From NCBI GenBank assembly GCA_949286245.1, contig CASECF010000081.1, positions 1 to 39,581 on the forward strand: a stretch of DNA of 39,581 nucleotides, in the 5' to 3' direction. Shown in pieces: positions 8,337 to 17,022 of the stretch. Every line of letters begins with the position of its first letter. Position 1 is the first letter of the stretch. The position numbers and the translations under genes were made by a program. The notes below the pieces were generated by a model, which saw only the letters and a list, made by a program, of their open reading frames with translations, was not told the origin of the DNA and did not search any database. The stretch comes from an uncultured Alphaproteobacteria bacterium (lineage in GTDB: Bacteria > Pseudomonadota > Alphaproteobacteria > CAAHEQ01 > UBA3637).

Positions 8337-9268
8337 ATTTAACGCAAAAAACACAAAAATGGGTGAACGAGCAACTTATTTCATCGGATCAACAAAAAAA
8401 GATTCTTCAATATGAGACAGATCAACGATCTTCGTTTTTTGTATTGGGAATGATGTGGTTAGGCATTTTTTGTATTGGGTTAGGAATTGTTTCGGTAATA
8501 GCCGCACATTGGATGATTATTCCGGAAAGCGTGAAGGTAGGTGCTTCTGGATTGTTGCTTGGTAGCTGTTTGTTTTCTGCTTATTTATTTTTCCAAAAAG
8601 AAAAACATTTGTTGGCGGAAGTGAGTCTCTTTTTTGCTTTTTTGATGATTGGAGGAGGTATTGGATTGATTGCTCAGATTTTTAATCTTCCGGTTCATTC
8701 AACTGAGGGACTTTTATTATGGGCATTGTTATCTCTGAGTGTGGTGTTGATTAGTCAAAAAGCATTATTGGGATTGCTATGGGTTCCGTTGTTTGTCGGG
8801 GGACTTTTGGGATATCTCAAGTTAGAACTTTTGTTTTTCTTCTTTGAACAAACCCCTCTTTTAACAACCATTGCGATTGCCGGCGGATTTTTGATCCTGA
8901 CTTTTATGGCGGATAAGTTTTCTGCCCCCTTCATGAAAGCAGTTTATCATTGGTCTATCATTTTGTTTTTTGTGACTTTGGTTTTGGGGGATTTTCATGC
9001 AAAAACAACAGTTTCCGGATTTTTTACCACCATTTTACTTTTGGGGTTAATGGAATTTTTTGCTGTTTATTATCATAAAGTTAAACTATTTAATTGGACA
9101 AGTTTTTTTGTGGCTGTGCGATTTTTAGTGCTCTATTTTCAACTTTTTGATAATTTAACAATGACCGGATTGAGTTTTATTGTATCCGGAATCGTTTTGT
9201 TGAGTATCATTTTTATTTGGTATAAAGGAAAACAAATATTTTTTAAGAAAGAGAATAAAAAGCCATGA
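8333..9268 (+). CDS. DUF2157 membrane protein
   Basis: The 311-residue protein starts with a short soluble helix region (residues 1-30), then about nine to ten hydrophobic segments. The stretch FVLGMMWLGIFCIGLGIVSV followed by IAAHW and IP is the usual opening of DUF2157 proteins. Function is unknown for the family. The ATGA overlap with tkt and the 4-base overlap with the next gene place it in the same transcript. DUF2157 genes are commonly followed by a GDYXXLXY gene, as here. Confidence 0.7.
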   Translation: MNLTQKTQKWVNEQLISSDQQKKILQYETDQRSSFFVLGMMWLGIFCIGLGIVSVIAAHWMIIPESVKVGASGLLLGSCLFSAYLFFQKEKHLLAEVSLFFAFLMIGGGIGLIAQIFNLPVHSTEGLLLWALLSLSVVLISQKALLGLLWVPLFVGGLLGYLKLELLFFFFEQTPLLTTIAIAGGFLILTFMADKFSAPFMKAVYHWSIILFFVTLVLGDFHAKTTVSGFFTTILLLGLMEFFAVYYHKVKLFNWTSFFVAVRFLVLYFQLFDNLTMTGLSFIVSGIVLLSIIFIWYKGKQIFFKKENKKP

Positions 9269-9678
9269 AACGAAATAAAAAATTGGAAATAAAAATAGCA
9301 TTGGCTCTTCCCCTTGTGTTTTTTGTGGGGTGGATTGGACTTTTATCGTATGCCGCTCATATGTATCAAGAAGTCAAACTTCCTATTCAAGGATACGATC
9401 CGAGAGATGTTTTATCAGGTCATTATATTCAATACACGATCAAGTGGGATAAGGCTTCTTGCGATCAATTTCCTCAAAAAGTTTGTCCTTTTAAAGAATT
9501 TCCGCTTGTCGGTCGTTTTTATGTACCTTTTGTGGAGGCTCAACAAATAGAAAAATTACTTGAAGAGGGACATTCTGCAGAAATTGTTTTTGCTTATAAA
9601 ACCGGAAAAACCCCGATTGCCAAAAAACTCTTTATTGATCAAAAAATGTGGAGATCTTCCGGCGTCTTAAATGAATAA
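9265..9678 (+). CDS. GDYXXLXY-domain protein
   Basis: This 137-residue protein has one N-terminal membrane anchor (about residues 9-31) and an outside domain. The family motif appears as PRDVLSGHYIQYTIKW, a variant of D-x-L-x-G-D-Y-x-x-L-x-Y in which the Asp is His. Family function is unknown. It is paired with the upstream DUF2157 gene (4-base overlap), and the DUF4401 gene that often accompanies the pair is absent. It ends before a promoter for fba. Confidence 0.65.
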   Translation: MKRNKKLEIKIALALPLVFFVGWIGLLSYAAHMYQEVKLPIQGYDPRDVLSGHYIQYTIKWDKASCDQFPQKVCPFKEFPLVGRFYVPFVEAQQIEKLLEEGHSAEIVFAYKTGKTPIAKKLFIDQKMWRSSGVLNE

Positions 9679-9700
9679 ACGAATACTCAAAAGAAAAATC

Positions 9701-9728
9701 TTGTAATTTTTTTGATTTTTCTTATAAT
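9701..9728 (+). promoter_or_regulatory. Putative promoter of fba
   Basis: TTGTAA (9701-9706), a 16-base spacer and a perfect TATAAT (9723-9728) lie about 60 bases before the fba ATG. fba can therefore be expressed independently of the tkt operon. Confidence 0.6.
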
Positions 9729-9791
9729 GACACCGAGAACAAAAAAGAATAAAGCAGTATGCTTAAAAGATTTATCAAGAAAGGATAAAAT

Positions 9792-10859
9792 ATGGCTCTT
9801 GTTTCTTTAAGACAATTATTAGATCATGCCGGTGAATATAACTATGGTATTCCCGCATTTAACGTTAACAATATGGAACAGGTTTTGGCAATTTTAGCAG
9901 CAGCTCAAAAGACAGATTCCCCTGTTATCATTCAAGCAAGTAAAGGGGCTCGTGCTTATGCCCACGACTCTATGTTGAAGCATTTAATGATGGGTGCGGT
10001 TGAAATGTATCCGGATTTGCCAATTTGTGTTCATCAAGATCATGGCCCGTCACCGGCTGTTTGCTTCTCAGCCATGGCAAATGGATTTACATCTGTTATG
10101 ATGGATGGTTCTTTGATGGCAGACGGAAAAACACCGGCTACACATGCATATAATGCCGAGGTGACTTCTCAAGTTGTTAATGTCGCTCACAATATTGGTG
10201 TTTCTGTTGAAGGTGAATTGGGTGTTATTGGCTCCTTGGAAACCGGAAAAGGTGATAAAGAGGATGGTCATGGTTTTGAAGGAACGCTTGACAAATCTAA
10301 ACTGTTGACGGATCCGGATGATGCGGTTCGTTTTGTTGAAGAGACAAAGGTTGATGCTTTAGCGGTGGCTATCGGAACATCTCATGGGGCTTATAAGTTT
10401 ACAAGAAAGCCGGATGGTGCTATTTTATCCATTGACACGATTAAGAAAATACATGCTAAGTTGCCGTACACTCACTTGGTTATGCATGGGTCTTCTTCTG
10501 TGCCTCAGGATTTGCAAGATATTATTAATGCCTATGGTGGAAAAATGCCCCAAACCTATGGTGTTCCGGTTGAGGAAATTCAAGAGGCCATCAAACATGG
10601 CGTTCGTAAAGTGAATGTTGATACGGATTTAAGAATGGCCATGACAGGAGCTATTCGCAAATTGTTTACGGAAAATCCGGCAGAATTTGATCCTCGGAAA
10701 TACTTAAAACCGGCTATTGAAGCTATGCAAAAAGTATGTGAGGCACGGTATCAAGAATTTGGGGCAGCAGGACATGCTTCAAAGATTAAGGCTATTCCGT
10801 TAGCAGATATGGCAAAACGATATCAATCCGGTTCATTGGATCCGAAAATTAACAAGTAA
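9792..10859 (+). CDS. fba: Class II fructose-1,6-bisphosphate aldolase
   Basis: The 355-residue zinc-dependent aldolase cleaves or forms fructose-1,6-bisphosphate (and, in Calvin-type enzymes, sedoheptulose bisphosphate). It shows [13 protein letters not shown], the zinc-binding VHQDHGPS segment, [14 protein letters not shown], and [10 protein letters not shown]. The length and motifs match the Calvin-subtype (CbbA-like) enzymes found in many proteobacteria. AAGGA lies before the start. A strong terminator follows at once, so it is probably monocistronic. Its neighbours tkt and rpe act on the same metabolites. Confidence 0.95.
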   Translation: MALVSLRQLLDHAGEYNYGIPAFNVNNMEQVLAILAAAQKTDSPVIIQASKGARAYAHDSMLKHLMMGAVEMYPDLPICVHQDHGPSPAVCFSAMANGFTSVMMDGSLMADGKTPATHAYNAEVTSQVVNVAHNIGVSVEGELGVIGSLETGKGDKEDGHGFEGTLDKSKLLTDPDDAVRFVEETKVDALAVAIGTSHGAYKFTRKPDGAILSIDTIKKIHAKLPYTHLVMHGSSSVPQDLQDIINAYGGKMPQTYGVPVEEIQEAIKHGVRKVNVDTDLRMAMTGAIRKLFTENPAEFDPRKYLKPAIEAMQKVCEARYQEFGAAGHASKIKAIPLADMAKRYQSGSLDPKINK

Positions 10860-10887
10860 AAAAGGGGGGCTTTAAAAAGCCCCTTTT
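10860..10887 (+). terminator. Rho-independent terminator after fba
   Basis: AAAAGGGG(GG)CTTT pairs with AAAGCCCCTTTT around a short A-rich loop, beginning one base after the fba stop. The A-rich and T-rich flanks would let it act in both directions. Confidence 0.8.
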
Positions 10888-10919
10888 GATATATGACAGA
10901 ATTTGAATAAGAGGGGTTT

Positions 10920-11576
10920 ATGGTTAAAATTGCACCCAGTATTTTATCGGCTGATTTTGGAAAATTGGGTCTTGAGGTTAAAAGTTTAACAGATGCCGGA
11001 GCAGATTGGATTCATGTGGATGTTATGGATGGACATTTTGTGAATAATTTGACATTTGGTCCGGTTGTTGTTTCGGGAATTAGACCTTATACAAATTTGC
11101 CGTTGGATGTTCATTTAATGATGACGAATCCGGGACGATTTATTCAACCGTTTGCAAAAGCTGGTGCGGATTATATTACCATTCACTTAGAAATAGAGGA
11201 TGATGTTTCAACAGTCATTTCGCAAATTCGTAAAGAAGGAAAAAAAGTTGGCTTATCTTTGAGACCTTCTACTAAAGTATCTGATTTGTTGCCATACTTA
11301 CCGGATATTGATTTAGTTTTAATGATGTCGGTTGAGCCGGGATTTGGAGGACAAACATTTCAACCAAAAGTCATTGAAAAAATAGCCGCTCTTAAAGAGT
11401 GGATCGGTCAAAAACCTGTTCTTATTTCTGTTGATGGAGGAATTAATCCTATGACTGCTCCGGCTTGTGTTTTGGCGGGGGCCGATGTTTTGGTGGCAGG
11501 GAGCTTTATCTTAAAAAGAAAGCCGTATTCTTTTGGTATTCAGTCTCTTAGAGAAAGTATTCGAGAGGTCAAATAA
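10920..11576 (+). CDS. rpe: Ribulose-phosphate 3-epimerase
   Basis: The 218-residue TIM-barrel enzyme interconverts ribulose-5-phosphate and xylulose-5-phosphate, the substrate of transketolase. It shows APSILSADF at the start, HVDVMDGHFVNNLTFGP (metal and catalytic residues), LDVHLM, SVEPGFGGQ for phosphate binding, and the final VDGGI segment with AGSFIL. The start has AGAGGGG upstream. The phoB start follows one base after its stop codon, so both are probably in one transcript. Confidence 0.95.
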   Translation: MVKIAPSILSADFGKLGLEVKSLTDAGADWIHVDVMDGHFVNNLTFGPVVVSGIRPYTNLPLDVHLMMTNPGRFIQPFAKAGADYITIHLEIEDDVSTVISQIRKEGKKVGLSLRPSTKVSDLLPYLPDIDLVLMMSVEPGFGGQTFQPKVIEKIAALKEWIGQKPVLISVDGGINPMTAPACVLAGADVLVAGSFILKRKPYSFGIQSLRESIREVK

Positions 11577-11577
11577 A

Positions 11578-12291
11578 ATGACAAAGATAATGATTGTGGA
11601 AGATGAAGTTGGTTTAGTGACATTATTGAAATACAATTTGGAAAAGCAAGGATATGAAACAACCGTTGTTATGGATGGCAAAGACGTCATGAGAGAGGCG
11701 TTGTTGGAGAAGCCGGATTTGATTTTGTTGGATTGGATGTTGCCGAATGTTCAAGGGATTGATTTGTGTCGAGAAATTCGAAAAACGTATGAATTGAGAA
11801 ATACGCCGATTATTATGTTAACGGCCAGAGGAGATGAGGCTGATAAAGTAAAAGGTCTTTCTTATGGGGCAGATGACTATATGACGAAGCCATTTTCGGT
11901 TCCCGAGTTAATGGCCCGTATTGTGGCTCTTTTGAGACGATCTCAGCCTGTTTTGACACAGGAAAATTTATCATTTGCAGATATTACAATGGATTTTTCA
12001 AAACGACGTGTGACACGGGGTGATCGAAATGTTCATTTAGGGCCAACCGAGTTTCGTTTATTACAGTTTTTAATGGAAAAACCGGGTCATGTTCTTTCGA
12101 GAGAATCTTTGTTAAAGTCTGTTTGGGGAGGGGCTATTCATGTTGAGCTTCGAACGGTTGATGTTCATATTAGAAGATTGAGACGAGCTCTAAATGAGGA
12201 GGGAGAAGCGGATATTATTCGAACTGTTCGATCAGCCGGATATGCTTTAGAGATATCCCCTGAGGAAACGGCAGAAGATTATGAAGATTAA
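11578..12291 (+). CDS. phoB: PhoB-family response regulator
   Basis: This 237-residue OmpR/PhoB-type regulator has a receiver domain (residues 1-120) with acidic residues E8-D9, phospho-acceptor D52 in LLDWMLP, T in MLTARG and K in TKPFS. A winged-helix DNA-binding domain follows (LGPTEFRLLQFLMEKPGHVLSRE, RTVDVHIRRLRRAL). These C-terminal signatures fit PhoB, the phosphate-starvation activator. I chose the ATG at 11578 because an upstream ATG at 11533 would sit inside rpe. No histidine kinase or pst/phoU gene lies nearby, so it is an orphan here. Another OmpR-family regulator remains possible. Confidence 0.8.
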   Translation: MTKIMIVEDEVGLVTLLKYNLEKQGYETTVVMDGKDVMREALLEKPDLILLDWMLPNVQGIDLCREIRKTYELRNTPIIMLTARGDEADKVKGLSYGADDYMTKPFSVPELMARIVALLRRSQPVLTQENLSFADITMDFSKRRVTRGDRNVHLGPTEFRLLQFLMEKPGHVLSRESLLKSVWGGAIHVELRTVDVHIRRLRRALNEEGEADIIRTVRSAGYALEISPEETAEDYED

Positions 12292-12333
12292 CATGTTTCA
12301 ATAATTGTTTCTTATGATGGCATAGACATAGAT

Positions 12334-13273
12334 ATGTTTCAACAAATAGGTGGTTTTTTAAGTGCGATTGCTTCATCGTCAACGTTTGGGTTAATTCCTC
12401 TTTTTACGGTTCCGTTGTTGGCTCAGGGTGTTCCTTTTAATTGTGTCGCATTTTACAGATATTTGGTGGCCTCGTTATTCGCCGGTGTTTTTTTGCTTCT
12501 TCAACGGCAGTCATTTAAAGTTTCCGTTATTGATTTTTTAAGTTGGCTGTTCTTGGATTTTTTTCAGTTTGTTGTGCTTTTTTTCTGATTTTATCGTATT
12601 CATATTTGTCGACCGGTTTGGCAACGGCTATTAATTTTTTATATCCCGTTTTTGTGACTGTTATTTTAATGATTTTTTCCATAAAAAGAAATCATTAGTC
12701 ACTTTTTTAGCTATTTTTTGTTCACTATTGGGAATTGTTTTGGTATCTGTTAATCCTAATGCATTGGGATTTAGTTATATGGGATTATCTATCGCGCTTT
12801 TATCGGCTCTTTTTTATGGTGTTTATCTTGTCGGAATTCAAAAACTAAGTCTCAATTCTCTCCCGACGATGCTATTTACATTTTATATTTTATTATTCAG
12901 TAGCTTCTATTTGTTTTTATTCTCTTTTGCGACCAAAACATTGGTTCTGATGCCGTTGAATATGTCATTTATCGGAAATTTAGTAGCTTTGGCATTTGTT
13001 CCGACCGTTCTTTCAAATTTATTTTTAGTTTATGCCGTGCAACATATCGGATCTATTTTTACATCGGTTTTGGGCGCTTTTGAAGCGTTAACGGCCGTGA
13101 CAATCGGTGTTTTTGTTTTTCATGAAACATTAACCGCTCAAATGGGATTGGGTATATTTTTTATTTTAATCGGTGTTGTTTTGGTTATTTTATCTCCTTG
13201 GCTTCATCAATGGATCGGTGAGATTGTCTATGATATTGAGGGATTTTTTAAAGTTTTAAATAAAAAACATTGA
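12334..13273 (+). pseudogene. EamA/DMT-family transporter broken by two frameshifts
   Basis: Three frames must be joined to rebuild one EamA-type permease (about ten transmembrane helices in two repeats). The first frame (12334-12539) gives the opening helices. The second (about 12540-12678) reads KLAVLGFF and then LSTGLATAINFLYPVFV, a typical EamA segment. The third (about 12679-13273) gives HKKKSLVTFLAIFCSLLGIV and the whole second half. Both breaks fit loss of one T in a run of six Ts preceded by GA (12534-12539 and 12673-12678). Without frameshifting the product stops at 12588. Recent decay, homopolymer slippage or assembly error are all possible. The substrate cannot be read from the sequence. 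Confidence 0.8.
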
Positions 13274-13297
13274 CAAATATTTTTTGTGTGTTAATAT
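13270..13297 (+). promoter_or_regulatory. Putative promoter of the HNH gene
   Basis: A perfect TTGACA (13270-13275), a 16-base spacer and TAATAT (13292-13297) lie about 40 bases before the HNH start. The -35 element overlaps the last codons of the broken transporter. Confidence 0.6.
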
Positions 13298-13338
13298 GAA
13301 AAATATATGGGGAGTTTTTAAAGGAGAAGAGGGTTAAT

Positions 13339-13977
13339 ATGCTCAAAGAGAAATATTTTAATGGAATGCCTTGTTTTTTTACCGAACAACAGATTCAAGT
13401 TAATTTTTTTTCCTTAATTGATTCTCCGGATTCTGAGCGGATTAAGAAAGAGTATAGAAGTAAAAGGATCGCGCATCGATTTGTAAAATTTTTAGCGTAT
13501 ACGGGTCAGTTGGATCATTTGTTTCGATATAGTGAAATAAAAGCGGCTAAGAAGGGAGATATTCCGGAAGAGTATGATGTTCATCATATTGTTCCGAGAT
13601 CGTTGGGTGGAACAAATTCGTTTGATAATTTATGTCTCATTCAAAGAAATGTTCATCATGTTTTACATCGATTTTTTTGGGATCAGGTTTGTGAAGCTGT
13701 ATCTGATAAGGGAGAGAAGGGTATTGTTTTACCGAAGCATCCGGCTGTTTTTCGTTGGTGTAATTTAAGAATGTTTTTTACGGGTTCAGAAAAAGAAGAA
13801 ATACAACTCTATTTGATGAAACGAGATACCAGAATTAAAAACAGATTAAAAAAGGCTCAAGAAGAAGCCAATCAGATTCAGGAATACAAAAAAGAACGGG
13901 CTCGTCAAATTTCTCGTCATCAGACAATTTTAAGTCCGGCAGAAATGGAAATGATTCAAATTTCTCGAATGAGATAA
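13339..13977 (+). CDS. Orphan HNH-domain protein
   Basis: The 212-residue protein carries an HNH nuclease core at about residues 80-113: VHHIVPRSLGGTNSFDN (H82-H83 and Asn) followed by NVHHVLHRFFW, giving the His/Asn/His set of the family. The N-terminal 80 residues and the basic, probably coiled-coil C-terminal 60 residues (about 150-210) have no domain I recognise. It has its own promoter and a strong ribosome site (AAGGAGAAGAGGG). No methylase, phage or CRISPR gene is adjacent, so it is not an obvious restriction or phage nuclease. DNA cleavage is inferred from the motif only. Confidence 0.7.
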   Translation: MLKEKYFNGMPCFFTEQQIQVNFFSLIDSPDSERIKKEYRSKRIAHRFVKFLAYTGQLDHLFRYSEIKAAKKGDIPEEYDVHHIVPRSLGGTNSFDNLCLIQRNVHHVLHRFFWDQVCEAVSDKGEKGIVLPKHPAVFRWCNLRMFFTGSEKEEIQLYLMKRDTRIKNRLKKAQEEANQIQEYKKERARQISRHQTILSPAEMEMIQISRMR

Positions 13978-14010
13978 GAATACATAGATCTATTTTTTTC
14001 ACAAAATTTT

Positions 14011-14039
14011 TTGACAATTATTTTGAAAAGCCGTATACT
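14011..14039 (+). promoter_or_regulatory. Strong promoter of thrS
   Basis: A perfect TTGACA (14011-14016), a 17-base spacer and TATACT (14034-14039) are the best sigma70 match in the window. The transcript would carry a leader of about 80 bases before the thrS ATG at 14128. I found no convincing attenuator hairpin or T-box in that leader. Confidence 0.75.
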
Positions 14040-14127
14040 ATCCTTTGCTTTTTAAAAGAAGAGGACTGGGTGTCGGCTTTATTTTTGAAAGCAAGGTAAA
14101 AATTAACAATAAATAAAGAGGATTAAA

Positions 14128-16056
14128 ATGATAGAAATTAAATTACCGGATGGTTCAAAAATGAATTTTGAATCAGGTGTTAATGGGTTGGATGTGGCAA
14201 AAAAAATTAGTGAAGGTTTGGCAAAAAATGCTGTTGCCGTTCGTATTGATGAAACGATCACCGATTTGATGACACCCATTACAACCAATGCATCGGTTTC
14301 TATCATCACAACAAGAGATCCGGAAGCTTTGTCTATTTTAAGACATACGGCGGCACATATTTTAGCTCATGCCGTTACGCGATTGTACCCTAAAGCTCAA
14401 GTGACGATTGGTCCAGCTATTGAGAATGGTTTTTATTATGATTTTTACGGAATTATTGTGAAGGAATCGGATTTACCGACAATTGAAGCGGAGATGACAA
14501 AAATTGTTGAGGCAGACTATCCGATTGTCAAAAAAGTTGTTTCAAGGACAGAAGCAGAGCGAATTTTTAAGGAGAGAAACGAGAAATATAAACTTGAAAT
14601 TTTGAGCGATTTACCGGAAGAGATTCAAGAGGTTTCTTTGTATGTTCAAGATGATTATGTGGAGCTTTGCAGGGGGCCTCATTTAGGAAGTACAGGAAAG
14701 TTGGGTAAAGCCTTTAAATTAACAAAGGTTGCTGCTGCGTATTGGCGAGGGGACAGTCAAAGAGAATCGTTGCAACGGATTTACGGAACCGCCTTTTTTA
14801 ATGAAAAAGATTTGAAACGATATTTTGAATTGATTGCCGAGGCGGAGAAAAGAGATCATCGAAAACTTGGGAAAGAGATGGATTTATTCCATTTTGAAGA
14901 ATATGCTCCCGGAGATGTTTTTTGGCATCCGAGAGGGTGGACATTATTTCAAACATTAATTGATTATATGAGAAAGCGTCAAAAAGCTGTTGGGTATGTT
15001 GAGGTGAACACGCCGCAAATTATGGATCGGAAGTTATGGGAGACTTCAGGACATTGGAATTGGTATAAAGAAAATATGTTTACAACAACGATTGAAGAAA
15101 AGGAATATGCTATTAAGCCGATGAATTGTCCGGGAGGTGTTTTAATTTTTAAGCAAGGGATTACAAGTTATCGTGATCTACCGCAGTATATCGGAGAATT
15201 TGGACGAGTTCATCGGTATGAAGCATCCGGAGCGATACACGGTTTATTGCGTGTGAGAGCTTTTACACAAGATGATGCTCATATTTTCTGTACACCGGAG
15301 CAGTTAAAAGTTGAGCTTCAAAAGGTTGTTCGCTTGATGGTGAGCATTTATAAAGACTTTGGTTTAACGGATATGACGATCAAATTATCGACACGACCGG
15401 CGGAAAGAATCGGGTCTGATGAAATTTGGGATTTATTAGAAAATAGTCTTGCCGATGCTTTAACGGATATGGGTTATGAGTATAGTTTGAATCCAGGGGA
15501 TGGAGCTTTTTATGGACCTAAACTTGACTTTAAGTTTAGAGATGCTTTGGGTCGTGAGTGGCAACTAGGAACCTTGCAAGCAGATCTGAATTTGCCGGAA
15601 CGGTTTGATGTGTCCTATATCGGAGAGGATGGAGAAAAACATCGTCCGATTATGCTTCATAGAGCACTGTTTGGATCTTTGGAAAGATTTACGGGTGTGT
15701 TATTGGAGATTACGGCGGGACACTTACCGTTTTGGATTGCACCGGTTCAAGTTATGGTGGCCCCGATTACATCCGATCAAAATGAGTATGCTCAAAAAAT
15801 AGCACATCGTTTGAATGTTGCCGGTGTTCGAACAGAACTGGATCTCAGAAACGAGAAAATCAGTTATAAGGTTCGGGAGCATTCTCTAAAGAAGATACCG
15901 GTTATTTTGGTTGTTGGAAAGAAAGAAGCGGAAGAAGAGACAGTGACGATTCGCAGATTAGGATCTGACAAGCAAGAAGTCCTTTCTTTTAAAGAGGCTT
16001 TGAAGCTCTTCAAAAAAGAGGCTCGTTATCCCGGAATAGAATACGAGGAAGAATAA
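14128..16056 (+). CDS. thrS: Threonyl-tRNA synthetase
   Basis: The 642-residue class II synthetase has all expected parts: TGS domain (residues 1-60), editing/SAD domain with HTAAHILAHAV, the catalytic core with MNCPGGVLIFK (zinc Cys) and the RVHRYEASGAIHGLLRVRAFTQDDAHIF motif region in pieces, and a C-terminal anticodon-binding domain ending near the stop. It charges tRNA-Thr and edits Ser-tRNA. The length equals that of typical bacterial ThrRS. AGAGGA precedes the start. A terminator follows closely, so the gene is probably transcribed alone. Confidence 0.97.
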   Translation: MIEIKLPDGSKMNFESGVNGLDVAKKISEGLAKNAVAVRIDETITDLMTPITTNASVSIITTRDPEALSILRHTAAHILAHAVTRLYPKAQVTIGPAIENGFYYDFYGIIVKESDLPTIEAEMTKIVEADYPIVKKVVSRTEAERIFKERNEKYKLEILSDLPEEIQEVSLYVQDDYVELCRGPHLGSTGKLGKAFKLTKVAAAYWRGDSQRESLQRIYGTAFFNEKDLKRYFELIAEAEKRDHRKLGKEMDLFHFEEYAPGDVFWHPRGWTLFQTLIDYMRKRQKAVGYVEVNTPQIMDRKLWETSGHWNWYKENMFTTTIEEKEYAIKPMNCPGGVLIFKQGITSYRDLPQYIGEFGRVHRYEASGAIHGLLRVRAFTQDDAHIFCTPEQLKVELQKVVRLMVSIYKDFGLTDMTIKLSTRPAERIGSDEIWDLLENSLADALTDMGYEYSLNPGDGAFYGPKLDFKFRDALGREWQLGTLQADLNLPERFDVSYIGEDGEKHRPIMLHRALFGSLERFTGVLLEITAGHLPFWIAPVQVMVAPITSDQNEYAQKIAHRLNVAGVRTELDLRNEKISYKVREHSLKKIPVILVVGKKEAEEETVTIRRLGSDKQEVLSFKEALKLFKKEARYPGIEYEEE

Positions 16057-16078
16057 GATTCCTTGCTCAGAATGGAAG

Positions 16079-16112
16079 CCGGACTTTACAGATGTAGGGT
16101 CCGGATTTTTTT
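16079..16112 (+). terminator. Rho-independent terminator after thrS
   Basis: CCGGAC (16079-16084) pairs with GTCCGG (16099-16104) and is followed by ATTTTTTT. It lies 22 bases after the thrS stop. Confidence 0.75.
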
Positions 16113-16438
16113 GATATCATGTGCTTTTTTTAGAAACAGATAATATCCAAATTCAAGGAAAAATATGGAATTTTATCGACAGATTGTTGGAATGATGAAT
16201 GTAAGTTGATTTAGATATTCCTGATTACCGTATATAAAATATGTAGTATAGTCACTTATTTTTGTGTTTGTTTAATCAAAATGTTCAGGATATTTTGGGG
16301 GGAGGGGTGGTATAGATAATAATGTTTATATATTTATGATGAAAGGAATATGATCAGAAATCCTCATTGACAAAAAAGAGGGAGTATGATACGGTACTCC
16401 CGTTTTATGGTGTTTCATATTTTAAATGAGGATTTTTT
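16113..16438. other. Intergenic stretch between thrS terminator and ndk
   Basis: This AT-rich gap has no supported gene. A 14-codon frame (16165-16209) with an AAGGA site is too short to call. A G-run (GGGGGGAGGGG, near 16300) is conspicuous in the AT-rich sequence. TTGACA at 16367-16372 is followed after 17 bases by TACGGT, a possible weak promoter for ndk. The imperfect -10 lies inside a hairpin described separately. Confidence 0.5.
16380..16401 (+). promoter_or_regulatory. Hairpin in the ndk promoter/leader region
   Basis: GGGAGTA (16380-16386) and TACTCCC (16395-16401) form a perfect 7-bp stem with an 8-base loop, 37 bases before the ndk ATG and overlapping the likely -10. It could be an operator or an RNA leader hairpin. 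The short T-run after it is too weak for a clear terminator. Confidence 0.35.
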
Positions 16439-16861
16439 ATGACAATTGAGAGAACTTTTTCCATGATTAAACCGGATGCGACTGCCCGTCATTTAACGGG
16501 AGCTATTAACGCCAAGATTGAAGAGGCCGGTTTAAGAATTATTGCTCAAAAACGGATTCGTATGACAAAAGAGCAAGCAGAAGGATTTTATGCCGAGCAT
16601 AAAGGAAAGCCATTTTTTGATGGGTTGGTTGCATTTATGTCCTCTGGTCCGACCGTTGTTCAAGTTTTAGAGGGTGAAAACGCAATTACTCATTATCGGG
16701 CCATTATGGGAAAAACAGATCCGGCCGAAGCAGATGAGGGAACAATACGAGCCCTTTTTGCCGAAAGCAAGGGACGAAACAGTGTTCATGGCTCCGATTC
16801 ACCCGAGTCAGCCGCTCGTGAAATTTCTTACTGGTTTAGTCAAACCGAGATTGTAGGATAA
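16439..16861 (+). CDS. ndk: Nucleoside diphosphate kinase
   Basis: The 140-residue enzyme passes the terminal phosphate of ATP to nucleoside diphosphates. It shows the N-terminal [11 protein letters not shown] signature and the active-site NSVHGSDS with phospho-acceptor H117. The length is standard. GAGGA precedes the ATG. It has its own upstream region and a strong terminator, so it is a single-gene unit between thrS and the dcw operon. Confidence 0.97.
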   Translation: MTIERTFSMIKPDATARHLTGAINAKIEEAGLRIIAQKRIRMTKEQAEGFYAEHKGKPFFDGLVAFMSSGPTVVQVLEGENAITHYRAIMGKTDPAEADEGTIRALFAESKGRNSVHGSDSPESAAREISYWFSQTEIVG

Positions 16862-16881
16862 AATCTATTTTGGATTGATAT

Positions 16882-16910
16882 AAAAACGCCGATTTTTTCG
16901 GCGTTTTTTT
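16882..16910 (+). terminator. Rho-independent terminator after ndk
   Basis: AAAAACGCCG pairs with CGGCGTTTTT around a TTTT-type loop, followed by more Ts. It lies 20 bases after the ndk stop and separates ndk from the dcw operon. Confidence 0.9.
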
Positions 16911-16979
16911 AAAAAAAGGAAACTCATAGAAGTATATGTAAAAAATTATCTATATGTTTAACTTTTTTTAAATAAATTG

Positions 16980-16988
16980 TGCTATAGA
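16980..16988 (+). promoter_or_regulatory. Possible extended -10 promoter of the dcw operon
   Basis: TGC-TATAGA (16980-16988) is an extended -10 type element 35 bases before rsmH. No good -35 is seen at 16-18 bases. It is the only candidate between the ndk terminator and rsmH. Confidence 0.35.
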
Positions 16989-17022
16989 AAAGTAGTGTAC
17001 ACTGGCAAGGGATTGATCTAAA

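Noticed and set aside
13978-14010. Possible terminator after the HNH gene
   Set aside because: The ATAGATCTAT palindrome before a T-run has no loop, so it cannot form a normal terminator hairpin.
14040-14127. thrS leader as a T-box or ThrRS operator
   Set aside because: I see no T-box sequence or specifier stem, and no anticodon-like hairpin as in the E. coli operator.
16165-16209. 14-codon frame with an AAGGA site between thrS and ndk
   Set aside because: It is too short, has no promoter and shows no link to ndk translation. It could be chance or a gene remnant.
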